The notes beneath the pieces are model-generated. The model saw nothing but the letters and a program-made list of their open reading frames with translations. It did no database searches and was not told where the DNA came from. Positions 43,147-52,209 of a stretch of DNA of 64,000 bases are shown in pieces; the first letter of the stretch is position 1, and every line of letters begins with the position of its first letter. This DNA is from an uncultured bacterium (GTDB taxonomy: Bacteria; Bacillota; Clostridia; Lachnospirales; Lachnospiraceae). The position numbers were made by a program, and so were the translations under genes. The DNA is taken from assembly GCA_947647735.1 (NCBI GenBank), contig CANSLJ010000001.1:227516-291515 (forward strand), written 5' to 3'.

Positions 43147-44388
43147 TCAAAATTCATGAAAAGGATTTCCGCCCCAGATATACACAAAATATCCTATTCC
43201 GCACACCAGATGCAACCCAAACAGCAGCCATTGCACCCATAACGTCCATTTCTTCCCACGCCTCTCCATCGTATCTGTCGCCAACAAGATCAAGCTTGTC
43301 ACGAAAACAAAAAAGATGCCATGCATATAACCCCATGAAAAGTTTGCGTCCGAAAAGCGCCGCCCATTTTCATAAAGGAAAAACAGCTCCATAACACTGA
43401 CGATAAGCTGTGCCCAGGAGAAGCGATACAGTGTATTTTGTTTTACTTCCTTTTTATGAAACAGCAACACGGCGAGGGGAAATCCCAACGCCAAAATAAT
43501 CGCCAATGGAATATTGTTCGTATATAACTTCCACACAGAGCCGATGCCAAAACCAATGCCACCGCTCTCCCCCGCCTGCGATTTTTCCCCAAAGACGCCG
43601 CCAAACTGATACAAAAGATCAATAAATGTCGGAACAAAAGCAAGTCCCAGATAGAAGGCGCGTTTAAAATTTTTCCATCTGTTCCGGAACAACCGATAGA
43701 GCATCACAAGCCCTGCCGTGGATACTAATACCAATGTATAGCTGGGCTTTGTCATGGTCGTCAGCAAGAGGCTGAGACCAAACAGAAAAAATTCTCTCAG
43801 ATCTGTCCGCTCTTCATAATAATCCAAAATTCTGGCATACAGAAAAAACGCCAGTATCGCAAAAGTTCTGGTTGCCATGTAAGTAATATTATGGTAAGGA
43901 TTCGATGTAAATACACCAAGATAACCGTTTGTGATGCCCGGCAGCCGAATCCCCCCCGGCAGATACAGCATGGAAACAAAAAACAAACTAAATGTCAAAA
44001 CCACTGTAAAAAAACCTGCATATTCTCGAAAAACACATTTATCGTAATATGCCTGCAGGGATTTATTCATATAGTAAAACAGTATGACAACTCCCAGAGA
44101 ATTTAGCAAAGATGCCGCCAAGGATGCCGCCACTGCCACATTGGTAAACAGCAAAAAGAATCTTCCCAGCCAGAAAAAAATCGGATACGGAAAATCATAC
44201 TCGCACTCCACACCTAAAATAGTCTCCAGATAGGCCTTGCTATCCGAAAAATACAGCTCTCTTGTTGCACAATGAATAGCCTGCTGATAGAACAGCCAAT
44301 ACATCAGCACAGTATACCCGAACAGACAAGCTGCAAAAATAACTCCTGTTATGAAAATGTTCTTTTTACTCTGTTTTGTCATGGACAT
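43147..44388 (-). CDS. Polytopic membrane protein, paralogue of the 41741 gene
   Basis: A 413-residue membrane protein with about ten helices and the outward loop ELYFSDSKAYLETILGVE near 35-52 after the first helix. It shares the GRRFSDANFSWGY run and the final helix pattern (GLHLVCGIGYFVYIWGG) with its neighbour at 41741. The middle carries ANTRYHNITYMATRTF-like text around HNITYM. I chose the ATG at 44388, three bases after the pseB stop, with GGAA eight bases upstream; the longer frame to 44448 uses GTG inside pseB. Tight spacing to pseB places both in one transcript. The family is unnamed to me. Confidence 0.78.
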   Translation of the reverse strand: MSMTKQSKKNIFITGVIFAACLFGYTVLMYWLFYQQAIHCATRELYFSDSKAYLETILGVECEYDFPYPIFFWLGRFFLLFTNVAVAASLAASLLNSLGVVILFYYMNKSLQAYYDKCVFREYAGFFTVVLTFSLFFVSMLYLPGGIRLPGITNGYLGVFTSNPYHNITYMATRTFAILAFFLYARILDYYEERTDLREFFLFGLSLLLTTMTKPSYTLVLVSTAGLVMLYRLFRNRWKNFKRAFYLGLAFVPTFIDLLYQFGGVFGEKSQAGESGGIGFGIGSVWKLYTNNIPLAIILALGFPLAVLLFHKKEVKQNTLYRFSWAQLIVSVMELFFLYENGRRFSDANFSWGYMHGIFFVFVTSLILLATDTMERRGKKWTLWVQWLLFGLHLVCGIGYFVYIWGGNPFHEF

Positions 44389-44390
44389 AT

Positions 44391-45392
44391 CTAGTGTTCC
44401 AGCTCCAAATGTTGTAATCTCTCGCGAATCTCCTCCACAGACAACCACTGTTTGTTATTACCTGAACTGTAGGAAAATCCTTCCGGCACTTTTTTCCCCA
44501 GCCCGTTTGGATTGGGCATCTGGCGGTTGTTCCAGACCATCTGAGGGAAGATGATAAAATGCTTATCATATTCATAAGTATTCGGAGCGTCCTCCTCCGT
44601 CACCATGATCTCATGCAATTTTTCCCCTTCCCGGATTCCTACTTCCGGCATCTTACAGCCCGGCAGCATAGCTTCCGCCAGATCTGTGATCTTAAAGGAA
44701 GGAATCTTGGAGATAAAAGTCTCTCCGCCATTGGCCTCCTCCAAGGCCTTGATCACCAACTCTACGCCCTGTGTGATACTGATCCAAAAGCGAGTCATAC
44801 GATAGTCTGTAATCGGCAGTTCCTGTCCACCCTGATCCAGAATATTTTTGAAAAACGGAATGACAGAACCCCTGCTCCCCGCCACGTTCCCATAACGAAC
44901 AATAGAAAAACAGGTCTCTTTTTTTCCCGCATAAGCATTTGCCGCAATAAACAGTTTATCAGAAACCAGCTTTGTACCACCATATAGATTTACAGGATTT
45001 ACTGCCTTATCTGTCGATAAAGCCACCACCTTCTTTACCCCTGCATCCAATGCTGCCGCCGTCACATTCTGTGCTCCGTGGATGTTGGTTTTAATCGCCT
45101 CATCCGGGTTATATTCACAGGCAGGCACCTGTTTCATCGCCGCCGCATGGATGACGTAATCCACATCCTCAAAAGCCCTCTCAAGCCGCTCTTTGTCCCG
45201 CACATCTCCGATAAAAAATCGAAGCTTGTCCGCATATTTCTGAAATTCATTCTTCATCAAAAACTGTTTGAACTCATCCCTGGAATAAATAATCAACTTC
45301 TTTGGCTCATAATGTTCCAGAACGTAACTCACAAAAGCTTTTCCAAAGGTTCCTGTTCCTCCGGTAATTAAAATTGTTTTATTGTTTAACAT
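44391..45392 (-). CDS. pseB: UDP-N-acetylglucosamine 4,6-dehydratase (inverting)
   Basis: PseB removes water from UDP-GlcNAc and inverts C-5, giving UDP-2-acetamido-2,6-dideoxy-beta-L-arabino-hexos-4-ulose for PseC. The 333-residue extended SDR has TILITGGTGTFGKAF near 6-20, FIGDVRDKERLERAFE near 60 and VIHAAAMKQVPACEYNP near 82-98. The catalytic set follows as ALSTDKAVNPVNLYGGTKLVSDK near 125-147, then RYGNVAGSRGSVIPFF. The DK pair in STDKA is characteristic of the PseB/FlaA1 group. The ATG at 45392 has GGAGG six bases upstream; the frame's earlier Met at 45404 is less suitable. It is surrounded by polytopic genes rather than other Pse genes. Confidence 0.92.
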   Translation of the reverse strand: MLNNKTILITGGTGTFGKAFVSYVLEHYEPKKLIIYSRDEFKQFLMKNEFQKYADKLRFFIGDVRDKERLERAFEDVDYVIHAAAMKQVPACEYNPDEAIKTNIHGAQNVTAAALDAGVKKVVALSTDKAVNPVNLYGGTKLVSDKLFIAANAYAGKKETCFSIVRYGNVAGSRGSVIPFFKNILDQGGQELPITDYRMTRFWISITQGVELVIKALEEANGGETFISKIPSFKITDLAEAMLPGCKMPEVGIREGEKLHEIMVTEEDAPNTYEYDKHFIIFPQMVWNNRQMPNPNGLGKKVPEGFSYSSGNNKQWLSVEEIRERLQHLELEH

Positions 45393-45470
45393 ATCTGCCT
45401 CCATCTTTCTCTTTATTGTAATCAGCTAAAACAGTTCTCTTTATTGGGATGTCAAAATGATGAAAAAAGT

Positions 45471-47786
45471 TTACTTAGCCTTGTTTCCTCTTTTATAACC
45501 CTTCCGGCCAACAAGCCAAAAAAGCCATAATGCCGTTATCACAGACAGTAACTCTGCCGCCCTCCAATACCAGAAACCTGCAAAATCCACCTCTATGATT
45601 CCCTGAAAACCAGCGGGAACCAGCACCCTCACCACATTATTTGTTCCGCAGACCACCGGAAGTATTTCGCCTCCGCTTTCCACTGCTTTATATCCTTTAT
45701 AATATAATAGCGGCAGCTCGATATACTGTCCGTCCTCGCCACAGTCGCAATCCATCCTGACATAACAGCCTTTTTTTTCATAACTGTTCAATAGGATTCT
45801 CTCACTACAGACAGGTCCTTTATAAACCAGTCCTCCCGTATCCGTATCGAGTAATATATATTCTCCACCGGAAATATAACTATTCCCCATAGCCGTCTCA
45901 TCGTAAAGGCGGAAAAAGCCACTGCTTTCCGTGAATGTTGTATTATGGAAATAAACTGTTGTCAGCAACTGGCCTATCCCAATCAAAAAGACAGAAGCAT
46001 ACAGGAAAACCGGTCTCAACTTGCCTGTATCCTTTAATTCCTTCAAATCCTGTATCGCAAAGCAGCATGCCATAACCAAAAAGACCCCGCTGAAAGTCAG
46101 CATACGATATGGAAATTGCAGTGTTGCAATCAGCTGCCTCAACAGGCCTCCACATTTTGCAAGCCTGTCCCAGGGAAAATAGATTGTTGCCATCCACAGA
46201 GATAACAACCCAAACCACAGCGTTATCCTCCCTGCTTTTCCGGTGATTCCCCTCAGTTTTCCCCCGTTCCCCCCTATCTTTTCCAGCGGTCTTCTGACAA
46301 CCGCCAGAAGGAAAAGAATCAACAATATTCCTAACGTTAATCCAAGACCGATCCCATAACTGGTCTCTCCCACCATTCCACTCTCCGCCGGGTGAGCACC
46401 ATACTGTCCTCCCAGAGGAAATGGTTCAAACAATTGTGGTATATACATTCCCCAGGTTTGGATCTGTTTATACGCCGCTCCCCCCTTTGTTACCGCAAGA
46501 TTTGTGCTAAACATGTACTCCAAAAAGGGGACCAGGTACCAAAGATTCAGCAGAATGGTCACTGCAGCCGCTTTACATAACTGCAGAAACACTTCTTTTT
46601 GGGCCAGCTTTCTAATACAAACCGCGCAGAGAAGTATCATAAACAGCAAAAGCATTTCGAAGCTCAGTACGTGGCTGCACAGTACACCGGAAATCCCCAG
46701 CACGAGCGGAATAAAACTATACTTCTCCTCCGACTTTTTCTGATCCTCCGTAAAGATCCGGTAAAACCCGTAAGCAATGAGCGGCAAAAAAGCCATTGCC
46801 GAATACTGTCCAACACCATCCACGGCATAAATATAAACCACCCGAACAATATAGAATGTATAGAGAAAGCTGCCAAATATACCGATTTTATTGCTGTGAA
46901 ATATCTTTTTAAAACTGTACCAGGCAATCAGGCAGGTCGCTATATTTACAGACAATTTATAGCATTTATAAGCTGCCTGCACCGTCAACCCCATAATACG
47001 CAGAAATGCCGGCAGGTATAAAAACAAGTCACAATAAAAAATTCCCACCGCATAGCCATGCCCCTGAAGCCAATTCGGCTGGATGCGCACCGGAAACTGC
47101 CCCGAGATCAGTCCGTCTTTCACTCCCTCTATTCGAAGCAGATGAAATGTCATATCCGCTCCCGTCAACAGGTAATCCGTAAAAAGCGGCAGAGAAATCC
47201 CCAGAATAATTCCCCCTAAAAGTGTTACTGTCAATACACTTTCGCGCTTTCTCTCCATCCCCATTCTGTTCCATCTGGAAAGCGCATACAATAGTACGTC
47301 CAAAAGCGCTATAAGTACCAGTGCTGCCAGCAGCCTCTGCCGTTCCATATGGTTTGTGCGCACTAATCTTCCACCGAAAACCTCCAAAGTGCCCTCTTCA
47401 CCGGAAGTTATCTTCACCTGCAGATCCGAGACAGAACCGCTCAGCCAGAAAATATAGGATGTCTGCTGCTCACCGGCATATAAAGGAGTCGTATTGGTTC
47501 TCAGCACACCGTAACCCGCACTCTCCGAAACCACATCGATCACATTCACCAGATCCGAAGACGCCGTATAATCCACCACTACTCTATAGGAACCCGGTTG
47601 CAAAGACATCATTTGACTTATATAGTCAATTTTTTCACCTGTCTCCGTTGTTATAGTCACCGGCGTCATTTCCACCCTATACTCCTGCCCCTTTCCGGTA
47701 AGCTGCCATACCAGAAATAAGAGCGCCAGAAGTTGTGCCGCAAACAATATCGCTATCCTTTTATTCCGCCAAATATATTTATTCAA
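45471..47786 (-). CDS. 6-PTPS-related/YfhO-like membrane protein, distant fourth copy
   Basis: A 771-residue protein with the same order as the tandem copies at 12-17 kb. An anchor helix precedes an outward beta domain (MSLQPGSYRVVVDYTASSD). The polytopic core carries LPLFTDYLLTGADMTFHLLRIE, GHGYAVGIFYCDLFLYLPAF and LYTFYIVRVVYIYAVDG. The outward C-terminal domain has YIELPLLYYKGYKA and GTNNVVRVLVPAGFQG. The start codon is TTG with AGGGG seven bases upstream, an uncommon but reasonable choice. It lies 16 bases after the DUF6056-like gene and 66 bases before pseB. Its separation from the triplet suggests an older duplication. Confidence 0.83.
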   Translation of the reverse strand: MNKYIWRNKRIAILFAAQLLALLFLVWQLTGKGQEYRVEMTPVTITTETGEKIDYISQMMSLQPGSYRVVVDYTASSDLVNVIDVVSESAGYGVLRTNTTPLYAGEQQTSYIFWLSGSVSDLQVKITSGEEGTLEVFGGRLVRTNHMERQRLLAALVLIALLDVLLYALSRWNRMGMERKRESVLTVTLLGGIILGISLPLFTDYLLTGADMTFHLLRIEGVKDGLISGQFPVRIQPNWLQGHGYAVGIFYCDLFLYLPAFLRIMGLTVQAAYKCYKLSVNIATCLIAWYSFKKIFHSNKIGIFGSFLYTFYIVRVVYIYAVDGVGQYSAMAFLPLIAYGFYRIFTEDQKKSEEKYSFIPLVLGISGVLCSHVLSFEMLLLFMILLCAVCIRKLAQKEVFLQLCKAAAVTILLNLWYLVPFLEYMFSTNLAVTKGGAAYKQIQTWGMYIPQLFEPFPLGGQYGAHPAESGMVGETSYGIGLGLTLGILLILFLLAVVRRPLEKIGGNGGKLRGITGKAGRITLWFGLLSLWMATIYFPWDRLAKCGGLLRQLIATLQFPYRMLTFSGVFLVMACCFAIQDLKELKDTGKLRPVFLYASVFLIGIGQLLTTVYFHNTTFTESSGFFRLYDETAMGNSYISGGEYILLDTDTGGLVYKGPVCSERILLNSYEKKGCYVRMDCDCGEDGQYIELPLLYYKGYKAVESGGEILPVVCGTNNVVRVLVPAGFQGIIEVDFAGFWYWRAAELLSVITALWLFWLVGRKGYKRGNKAK

Positions 47787-47802
47787 AACAGTACCCCTGT
47801 CA

Positions 47803-49293
47803 TTATTCCACCGGCCGAATCACCAGCGAATTTTTCCCATAAAAATCCGCCCATTCCCTGTTATTTACAAATTCCGGATCCTCCGTTCCGTCTGCGATAA
47901 ACACCAGATCCGGTTCCACAGAATACGGCTCAAAAACCACATCTGTCACGCTCGCATCTTCCAACACTGCAAGCCGCTCCATATATTCCTTATCATACTG
48001 TTTTCCCTCTCCTTTTATCCAGACTTTGCACGCTGTCACCGTAGTCAGATCCAGAATCGTCCCAGATAACAGTAACATTCCAAGAAGAGCTATGACAGTT
48101 CCATGATACAGTGTGGCAAAAAGTCGGCTTAAACGCTCCTTTTGCCTCACATCATCCACAACAGCTTCCTCCCACCTGCGGCAAATATACCCCAGAAGAT
48201 AGAACAACTGGATATAACTTACCAGCAAAAAACTGTCATAAATAATATTGATAATCCGCCCCGGCCCGGTACTGCCTAAGGCATAAAAAGTCGGGCAGGA
48301 CATCGCACTGAAGGCTCCATAAAGATAGATCAAAACAAATCCAGGCCAGCGAAACTGAAAAGAAGTCTTCTGAATCAATCCGAGCATGATCGGCAGCATA
48401 AAAAGCGCTGCAAGAAGCCACCATTTATCCAGCCAGGCCATGTAGTAACGCCCCCCCTGCAATAACGACCTAATGATAGAAGATACCGCGCCATACCCGG
48501 CTATTTCCGCCCCTCTTACCGCATTGCCCGGCGCCGCCGCACTGACTGCAAAACAAGCCAGAAATTCTATCCACAAAAAAAGCACTGCCCAAAATTCTTT
48601 TCGCCTCTTCAGATACCACAAAAGTGCCAACGCAGTGGCATGGCTCACAACCAAAAACAGCGCCGTCACATAATTACCACCGCCCAATAAAAAACCGCCC
48701 AACACCATATATATGATATACCGTATTTTCCCTTTATAACCAAAGCGTATCAACCAACCCAGGTAGAAAAGAAGCAGCGCGTGAAAAAAATTATAATAGA
48801 TGGAGCTGTTATACCAGAAAAATTGCTCTGAAGCCACCGGAGAAAACTGTACACAGAATGATAACACCAGCATCGACATACTGATATAGTGTAATGTATC
48901 TGATCTCAATACCACTTTACATAATGTGCGTAGAAAATACAATGTCCCCGCTGTCAGCACGCCCAACATGATCCACGGTACAAGTCCATAATATCTTTCC
49001 CCAAACACTGTGGGTTCAAGCCGCATCAAAAAAAGCGCAGAATAACTTCCCTGCCAGGTCTGATAGTCTTCCGCAACACCTCTTACAGCCGCCTTAGCCA
49101 CAGCTGTCAGGGATCCTGTCTCCTGCCATGCTGTATGAGAATAAGCGCCATATTTAAAATCATCAGATGTAGGGTGATTAAAACGCCCCAGGTATAAAAG
49201 CGGAATAATTTGTAATACAAAAAGTACTGTCAGCAAAATTGCTGCCAGCTTGTCCTTTTCCCTGATCACTTTACAAATATCCAATATTTTCAT
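47803..49293 (-). CDS. DUF6056-like polytopic membrane protein, copy 1
   Basis: A 496-residue membrane protein with about ten helices. The first outward loop is LGRFNHPTSDDFKYGAYSH near residues 31-49 with an acidic pair, followed by QTWQGSYSALFLM and later ASEQFFWYNSSIYYNFFHALL. The hydrophilic C-terminal domain ends WADFYGKNSLVIRPVE, matched by ASFFGKDSIKLKR in the paralogue at 55150. I chose the ATG at 49293 (AGGA upstream) over the TTG-led longer frame to 49416 that crosses the promoter. It heads the operon that contains pseB. The role is a lipid-sugar-dependent transferase by analogy with GT-C topology. Confidence 0.83.
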   Translation of the reverse strand: MKILDICKVIREKDKLAAILLTVLFVLQIIPLLYLGRFNHPTSDDFKYGAYSHTAWQETGSLTAVAKAAVRGVAEDYQTWQGSYSALFLMRLEPTVFGERYYGLVPWIMLGVLTAGTLYFLRTLCKVVLRSDTLHYISMSMLVLSFCVQFSPVASEQFFWYNSSIYYNFFHALLLFYLGWLIRFGYKGKIRYIIYMVLGGFLLGGGNYVTALFLVVSHATALALLWYLKRRKEFWAVLFLWIEFLACFAVSAAAPGNAVRGAEIAGYGAVSSIIRSLLQGGRYYMAWLDKWWLLAALFMLPIMLGLIQKTSFQFRWPGFVLIYLYGAFSAMSCPTFYALGSTGPGRIINIIYDSFLLVSYIQLFYLLGYICRRWEEAVVDDVRQKERLSRLFATLYHGTVIALLGMLLLSGTILDLTTVTACKVWIKGEGKQYDKEYMERLAVLEDASVTDVVFEPYSVEPDLVFIADGTEDPEFVNNREWADFYGKNSLVIRPVE

Positions 49294-49300
49294 GTTTCCT

Positions 49301-49329
49301 ATTTTAGCATAGGGGTGACAGATGGGCAA
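49301..49329 (-). promoter_or_regulatory. Promoter of the pseB-containing operon, abutting the start codon
   Basis: On the minus strand, TTGCCC (49329-49324), a 17-base spacer and TAAAAT (49306-49301) preceded by TATGC (extended -10). Only seven bases separate the -10 from the ATG at 49293. The predicted +1 therefore falls at or beside the start codon, although an AGGA lies in between. Confidence 0.65.
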
Positions 49330-49347
49330 GGATAAAAGCAGTTTTTG

Positions 49348-49376
49348 TTGACATCCATGTCTTTCCTTATTAATAT
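49348..49376 (+). promoter_or_regulatory. Consensus promoter of the DUF6044-like gene, abutting the start codon
   Basis: TTGACA (49348-49353), a 17-base spacer and TAATAT (49371-49376), with the ATG at 49384 seven bases downstream. There is no Shine-Dalgarno, so a leaderless transcript is predicted. Confidence 0.65.
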
Positions 49377-49383
49377 ATTTCTT

Positions 49384-51264
49384 ATGAAAAAACTGTTTTC
49401 TTTCTATCACACTCACAAGAACTATTGTTATCTCATGGCAGGACTTACTCTATCTTGTCTTTTTATGGTGCCATTTCTTATATTAGGGGAAGGAAGCATT
49501 ATTACCTACCACGATCAATTGGATGGGGAGTTATTCAGTTATCTGCTGACGGCAAAGTATCTGTTTACAGATCTCCGGATTTATCCTGAGATCATGAATG
49601 GACTTCCCGCGGCGGGTGCCGTTCCGCCAGCGCCTTTGTTTGTACTGCTTTATGTGGTGTTTGAGCCATTTACCGCTTTTATGCTCTCACAGTGGATTAT
49701 ATACCTGACGGCCTTTCTTGGAATGTATCTGCTTTTAATGCGTCTTACAAGGCGGGCATTTATTTCCTTTTCGATTGCCGTCATCTTTATGCTGCTGCCT
49801 TTTTATCCGGTGTACGGACTTTGTATTCCCGGACAGCCTTTGCTGCTTTTTGCGGTGCTGTCACTTTTTGATCGGGAAATCTCATACGATGCAAAGTTTC
49901 TTTTCCCTAAAAATACCGTTTCCTGCTATGCACTGATTCTGCTCTATGGCACGGCTTCTTCTTTGGTATTAGTCGGTTTTGCCTGCCTGCTTTTATTGGG
50001 ATGCTTTGCACTTTACAGCACTGTTGCCGCATATCACAGCCAAAGAAAACCCTATTATTCCCCCTGGTTATCCCTTGGGATTTTACTGATGACCTATCTC
50101 ATCACAAACTTTGATTTAATCCGACAGGTATTGTTTCCAGAATCCACCTATATCAGTCATAAGACAGAAATGGTGCTCTCACCCCAGAGTTTTTCTGCCT
50201 ATTTTAAAGAAGCTCTCACAATCGGAATTTCCTATGCCCAAAGTTATCATAGTATTCTTTTAATCCTGAGTATTCTCTGCCTGCTGTTGTATCTGCTTTT
50301 AGCTTTTATGAATCCTGAACACAAAAAGAGCAATTCTCTTTTCAAAGATTTCTCTTTTGCCTATGGCTCACTGCTTCAAAAAGTATTCGACGTTTTTTCG
50401 TTTATATTCATAATCTGTCTATTTTATGCTTTTTATCATGGCGATCTCATCACCAAAATCCGCAACGCCTCAGATGGTATCCTGAAAACCTTTAATCTGG
50501 ACCGTGTCTGCTGGCTCCTGCCAACGGCATGGTGTATTTTGGCTGGATACCTTCTAAGTTTCTTTGCCGGACTGTGGGAATCTCCTGCCATTTCCACCCC
50601 CGCCGAAGCTGTCCCAGATTCTGACGCTTCTCCTTCTGCAGCAACACGCTTGAAGTTTTCTCTAAAACACAGCATTATTTTTCTTACGCTGGGCTTCTGG
50701 GGTATAACTGTACTGCTCCACTCTCCCCTCCGCCCTAATCTTTCAAAACTGTTAAAGGGTGGAGATTATTATGCCCTGGACTGGAATAATTTCTTTGCAG
50801 AAGATATTTTTCAACAGATTGACGCTGCCATCGCGAAACCACAGGAAAGCTACCATGTCATCAGCGTTGGCATCTATCCTGCCGCCGCCGCTTATAATGG
50901 TTTCTACTGTCTGGACGGATATTCCAACAACTACCCTCTGGAATATAAGCATACTTTTCGTCAGATTATGGCAGGAGAATTAGATAAAAGCGATTATGTT
51001 CGAGACTTTTTTGACAACTGGGGAAATCGCTGCTATATCACCACGGCTGAACAGGCAAATTATTATACCTTTGAAAAAAAATGGAACAGCGTGATCTATG
51101 ACCTGGACTTGGATATAGATAAACTAAAAGACTTAGACTGCCAGTATATTTTCTCCGCCGCCTACCTGATGAACGCAGAAGAAAAAGGGCTTTCCCTGAT
51201 ACAGGAAGCCCCTTTTGAGACGGAAAATAGTTGGTATCATATTTATGTCTATGCTATAAAGTAG
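49384..51264 (+). CDS. DUF6044-like polytopic membrane protein
   Basis: A 626-residue membrane protein with about 12 helices. The outward loop after the first helix reads GSIITYHDQLDGELFSYLL near 36-54, the signature I associate with DUF6044 proteins. It is followed by EIMNGLPAAGAVPPAP and a final outward domain of about 180 residues (SVGIYPAAAAYNGFYCLDGYS). I chose the ATG at 49384; an ATG at 49357 lies between the -35 and -10 of the apparent promoter. It is a single plus-strand gene between two minus operons. It ends 11 bases inside the converging GT11 gene. Probable GT-C-like function, unproved. Confidence 0.82.
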   Translation: MKKLFSFYHTHKNYCYLMAGLTLSCLFMVPFLILGEGSIITYHDQLDGELFSYLLTAKYLFTDLRIYPEIMNGLPAAGAVPPAPLFVLLYVVFEPFTAFMLSQWIIYLTAFLGMYLLLMRLTRRAFISFSIAVIFMLLPFYPVYGLCIPGQPLLLFAVLSLFDREISYDAKFLFPKNTVSCYALILLYGTASSLVLVGFACLLLLGCFALYSTVAAYHSQRKPYYSPWLSLGILLMTYLITNFDLIRQVLFPESTYISHKTEMVLSPQSFSAYFKEALTIGISYAQSYHSILLILSILCLLLYLLLAFMNPEHKKSNSLFKDFSFAYGSLLQKVFDVFSFIFIICLFYAFYHGDLITKIRNASDGILKTFNLDRVCWLLPTAWCILAGYLLSFFAGLWESPAISTPAEAVPDSDASPSAATRLKFSLKHSIIFLTLGFWGITVLLHSPLRPNLSKLLKGGDYYALDWNNFFAEDIFQQIDAAIAKPQESYHVISVGIYPAAAAYNGFYCLDGYSNNYPLEYKHTFRQIMAGELDKSDYVRDFFDNWGNRCYITTAEQANYYTFEKKWNSVIYDLDLDIDKLKDLDCQYIFSAAYLMNAEEKGLSLIQEAPFETENSWYHIYVYAIK

Positions 51265-52162
51265 CAAGCTTCTTCAACCGTGTCAAATACTCTGCTGGAA
51301 TCTCCTCCGCCTCTATTTCAAAATGATCTGTCTCATCCTCCAATAAGTTTTGTTTTAACTGCCCCGGATAGGCAATTGTTGTCATCTGTCCTAAAAAGCG
51401 AACCCATCTGGAAAAAGTAGACCCCGATGCCACAAAAACTTTCGCTTTCGTCATCGCCATAATATCTGCAATGGCCGTTCCGAATGTTACCCTTTCTGTA
51501 TGAGGTAATGCCAACAATTCTGCCAGTTCTTCATTCGTTCCGTCCGAAAAAATATACATTGGTTCGTCTGGTAGTATTTTCTGTAACTGTTTTACAATGT
51601 CCACATACCAGGATATGGGAATACTCATATTAGATCTTCCCGCTCTTAACTCCTGTTCGGAACCTCTAGTAAAATCACCAAGTCTAACATGGATACACAC
51701 ACCGTTTCCTGGATCAAACGAAAGCGCTTTTCGATTTCTATCCTGCAAAATAACCTGAAAATGCTGATACAGAAAACTGCTGTTTCCTTTACCCATCAGA
51801 GGCTCAAATTCCCCTTCCATGCCTGAGAAAACAATAACTTTATTGTCACACTCTGAATACATACTGCCCAGTTCCTTCTCCGCTATCTTTTTTTTACTAA
51901 AAAGAAGCCATACCTTTTTCACTCCCATTATCGCTCCGACATGATTTACAAAAAGGTCATGATAAAACCGCTTATTTGAGTCTCCCCTTAAAATCTGTCC
52001 TATCGGAATGGACCTCCATGTTGGCCAGATCAACTCTGCATCATATTTTCTGGCATACAGAAGTGCTCTGGCATACGTGAACAGCATATTGCCTAATCCC
52101 AATCCACCAACTCTTGTTATTCCTAAGTTAATATCTGAAAGTTTTGGATATACATATTTCAT
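51254..52162 (-). CDS. GT11-like fucosyltransferase family protein
   Basis: A 302-residue soluble enzyme with the layout of alpha-1,2-fucosyltransferases. It shows GGLGLGNMLFTYARALLYARKY near 20-41, the donor-binding motif VCIHVRLGDF near 158-167 (family HxRxxD pattern), and the later YIFSDG and SGSTFSRW stretches. The usual family text is GGLGNQ and HVRRGDY, so this is a divergent member and the donor may not be GDP-fucose. The start at 52162 has GGAG six bases upstream, better than 52195. It lies at the end of the operon that begins at 56616, and its stop overlaps the DUF6044-like gene on the other strand. Confidence 0.83.
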   Translation of the reverse strand: MKYVYPKLSDINLGITRVGGLGLGNMLFTYARALLYARKYDAELIWPTWRSIPIGQILRGDSNKRFYHDLFVNHVGAIMGVKKVWLLFSKKKIAEKELGSMYSECDNKVIVFSGMEGEFEPLMGKGNSSFLYQHFQVILQDRNRKALSFDPGNGVCIHVRLGDFTRGSEQELRAGRSNMSIPISWYVDIVKQLQKILPDEPMYIFSDGTNEELAELLALPHTERVTFGTAIADIMAMTKAKVFVASGSTFSRWVRFLGQMTTIAYPGQLKQNLLEDETDHFEIEAEEIPAEYLTRLKKLATL

Positions 52163-52209
52163 TTTTATCTCCATTTTAAAAAGATCTGCTATCAACCTTT
52201 ATGCGCGCC

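Noticed and set aside
45415-45455. Possible promoter upstream of pseB (TTGACA at 45455-45450 on the minus strand)
   Set aside because: No acceptable -10 lies 16-18 bases downstream. The nearest TACAAT is 29 bases away.
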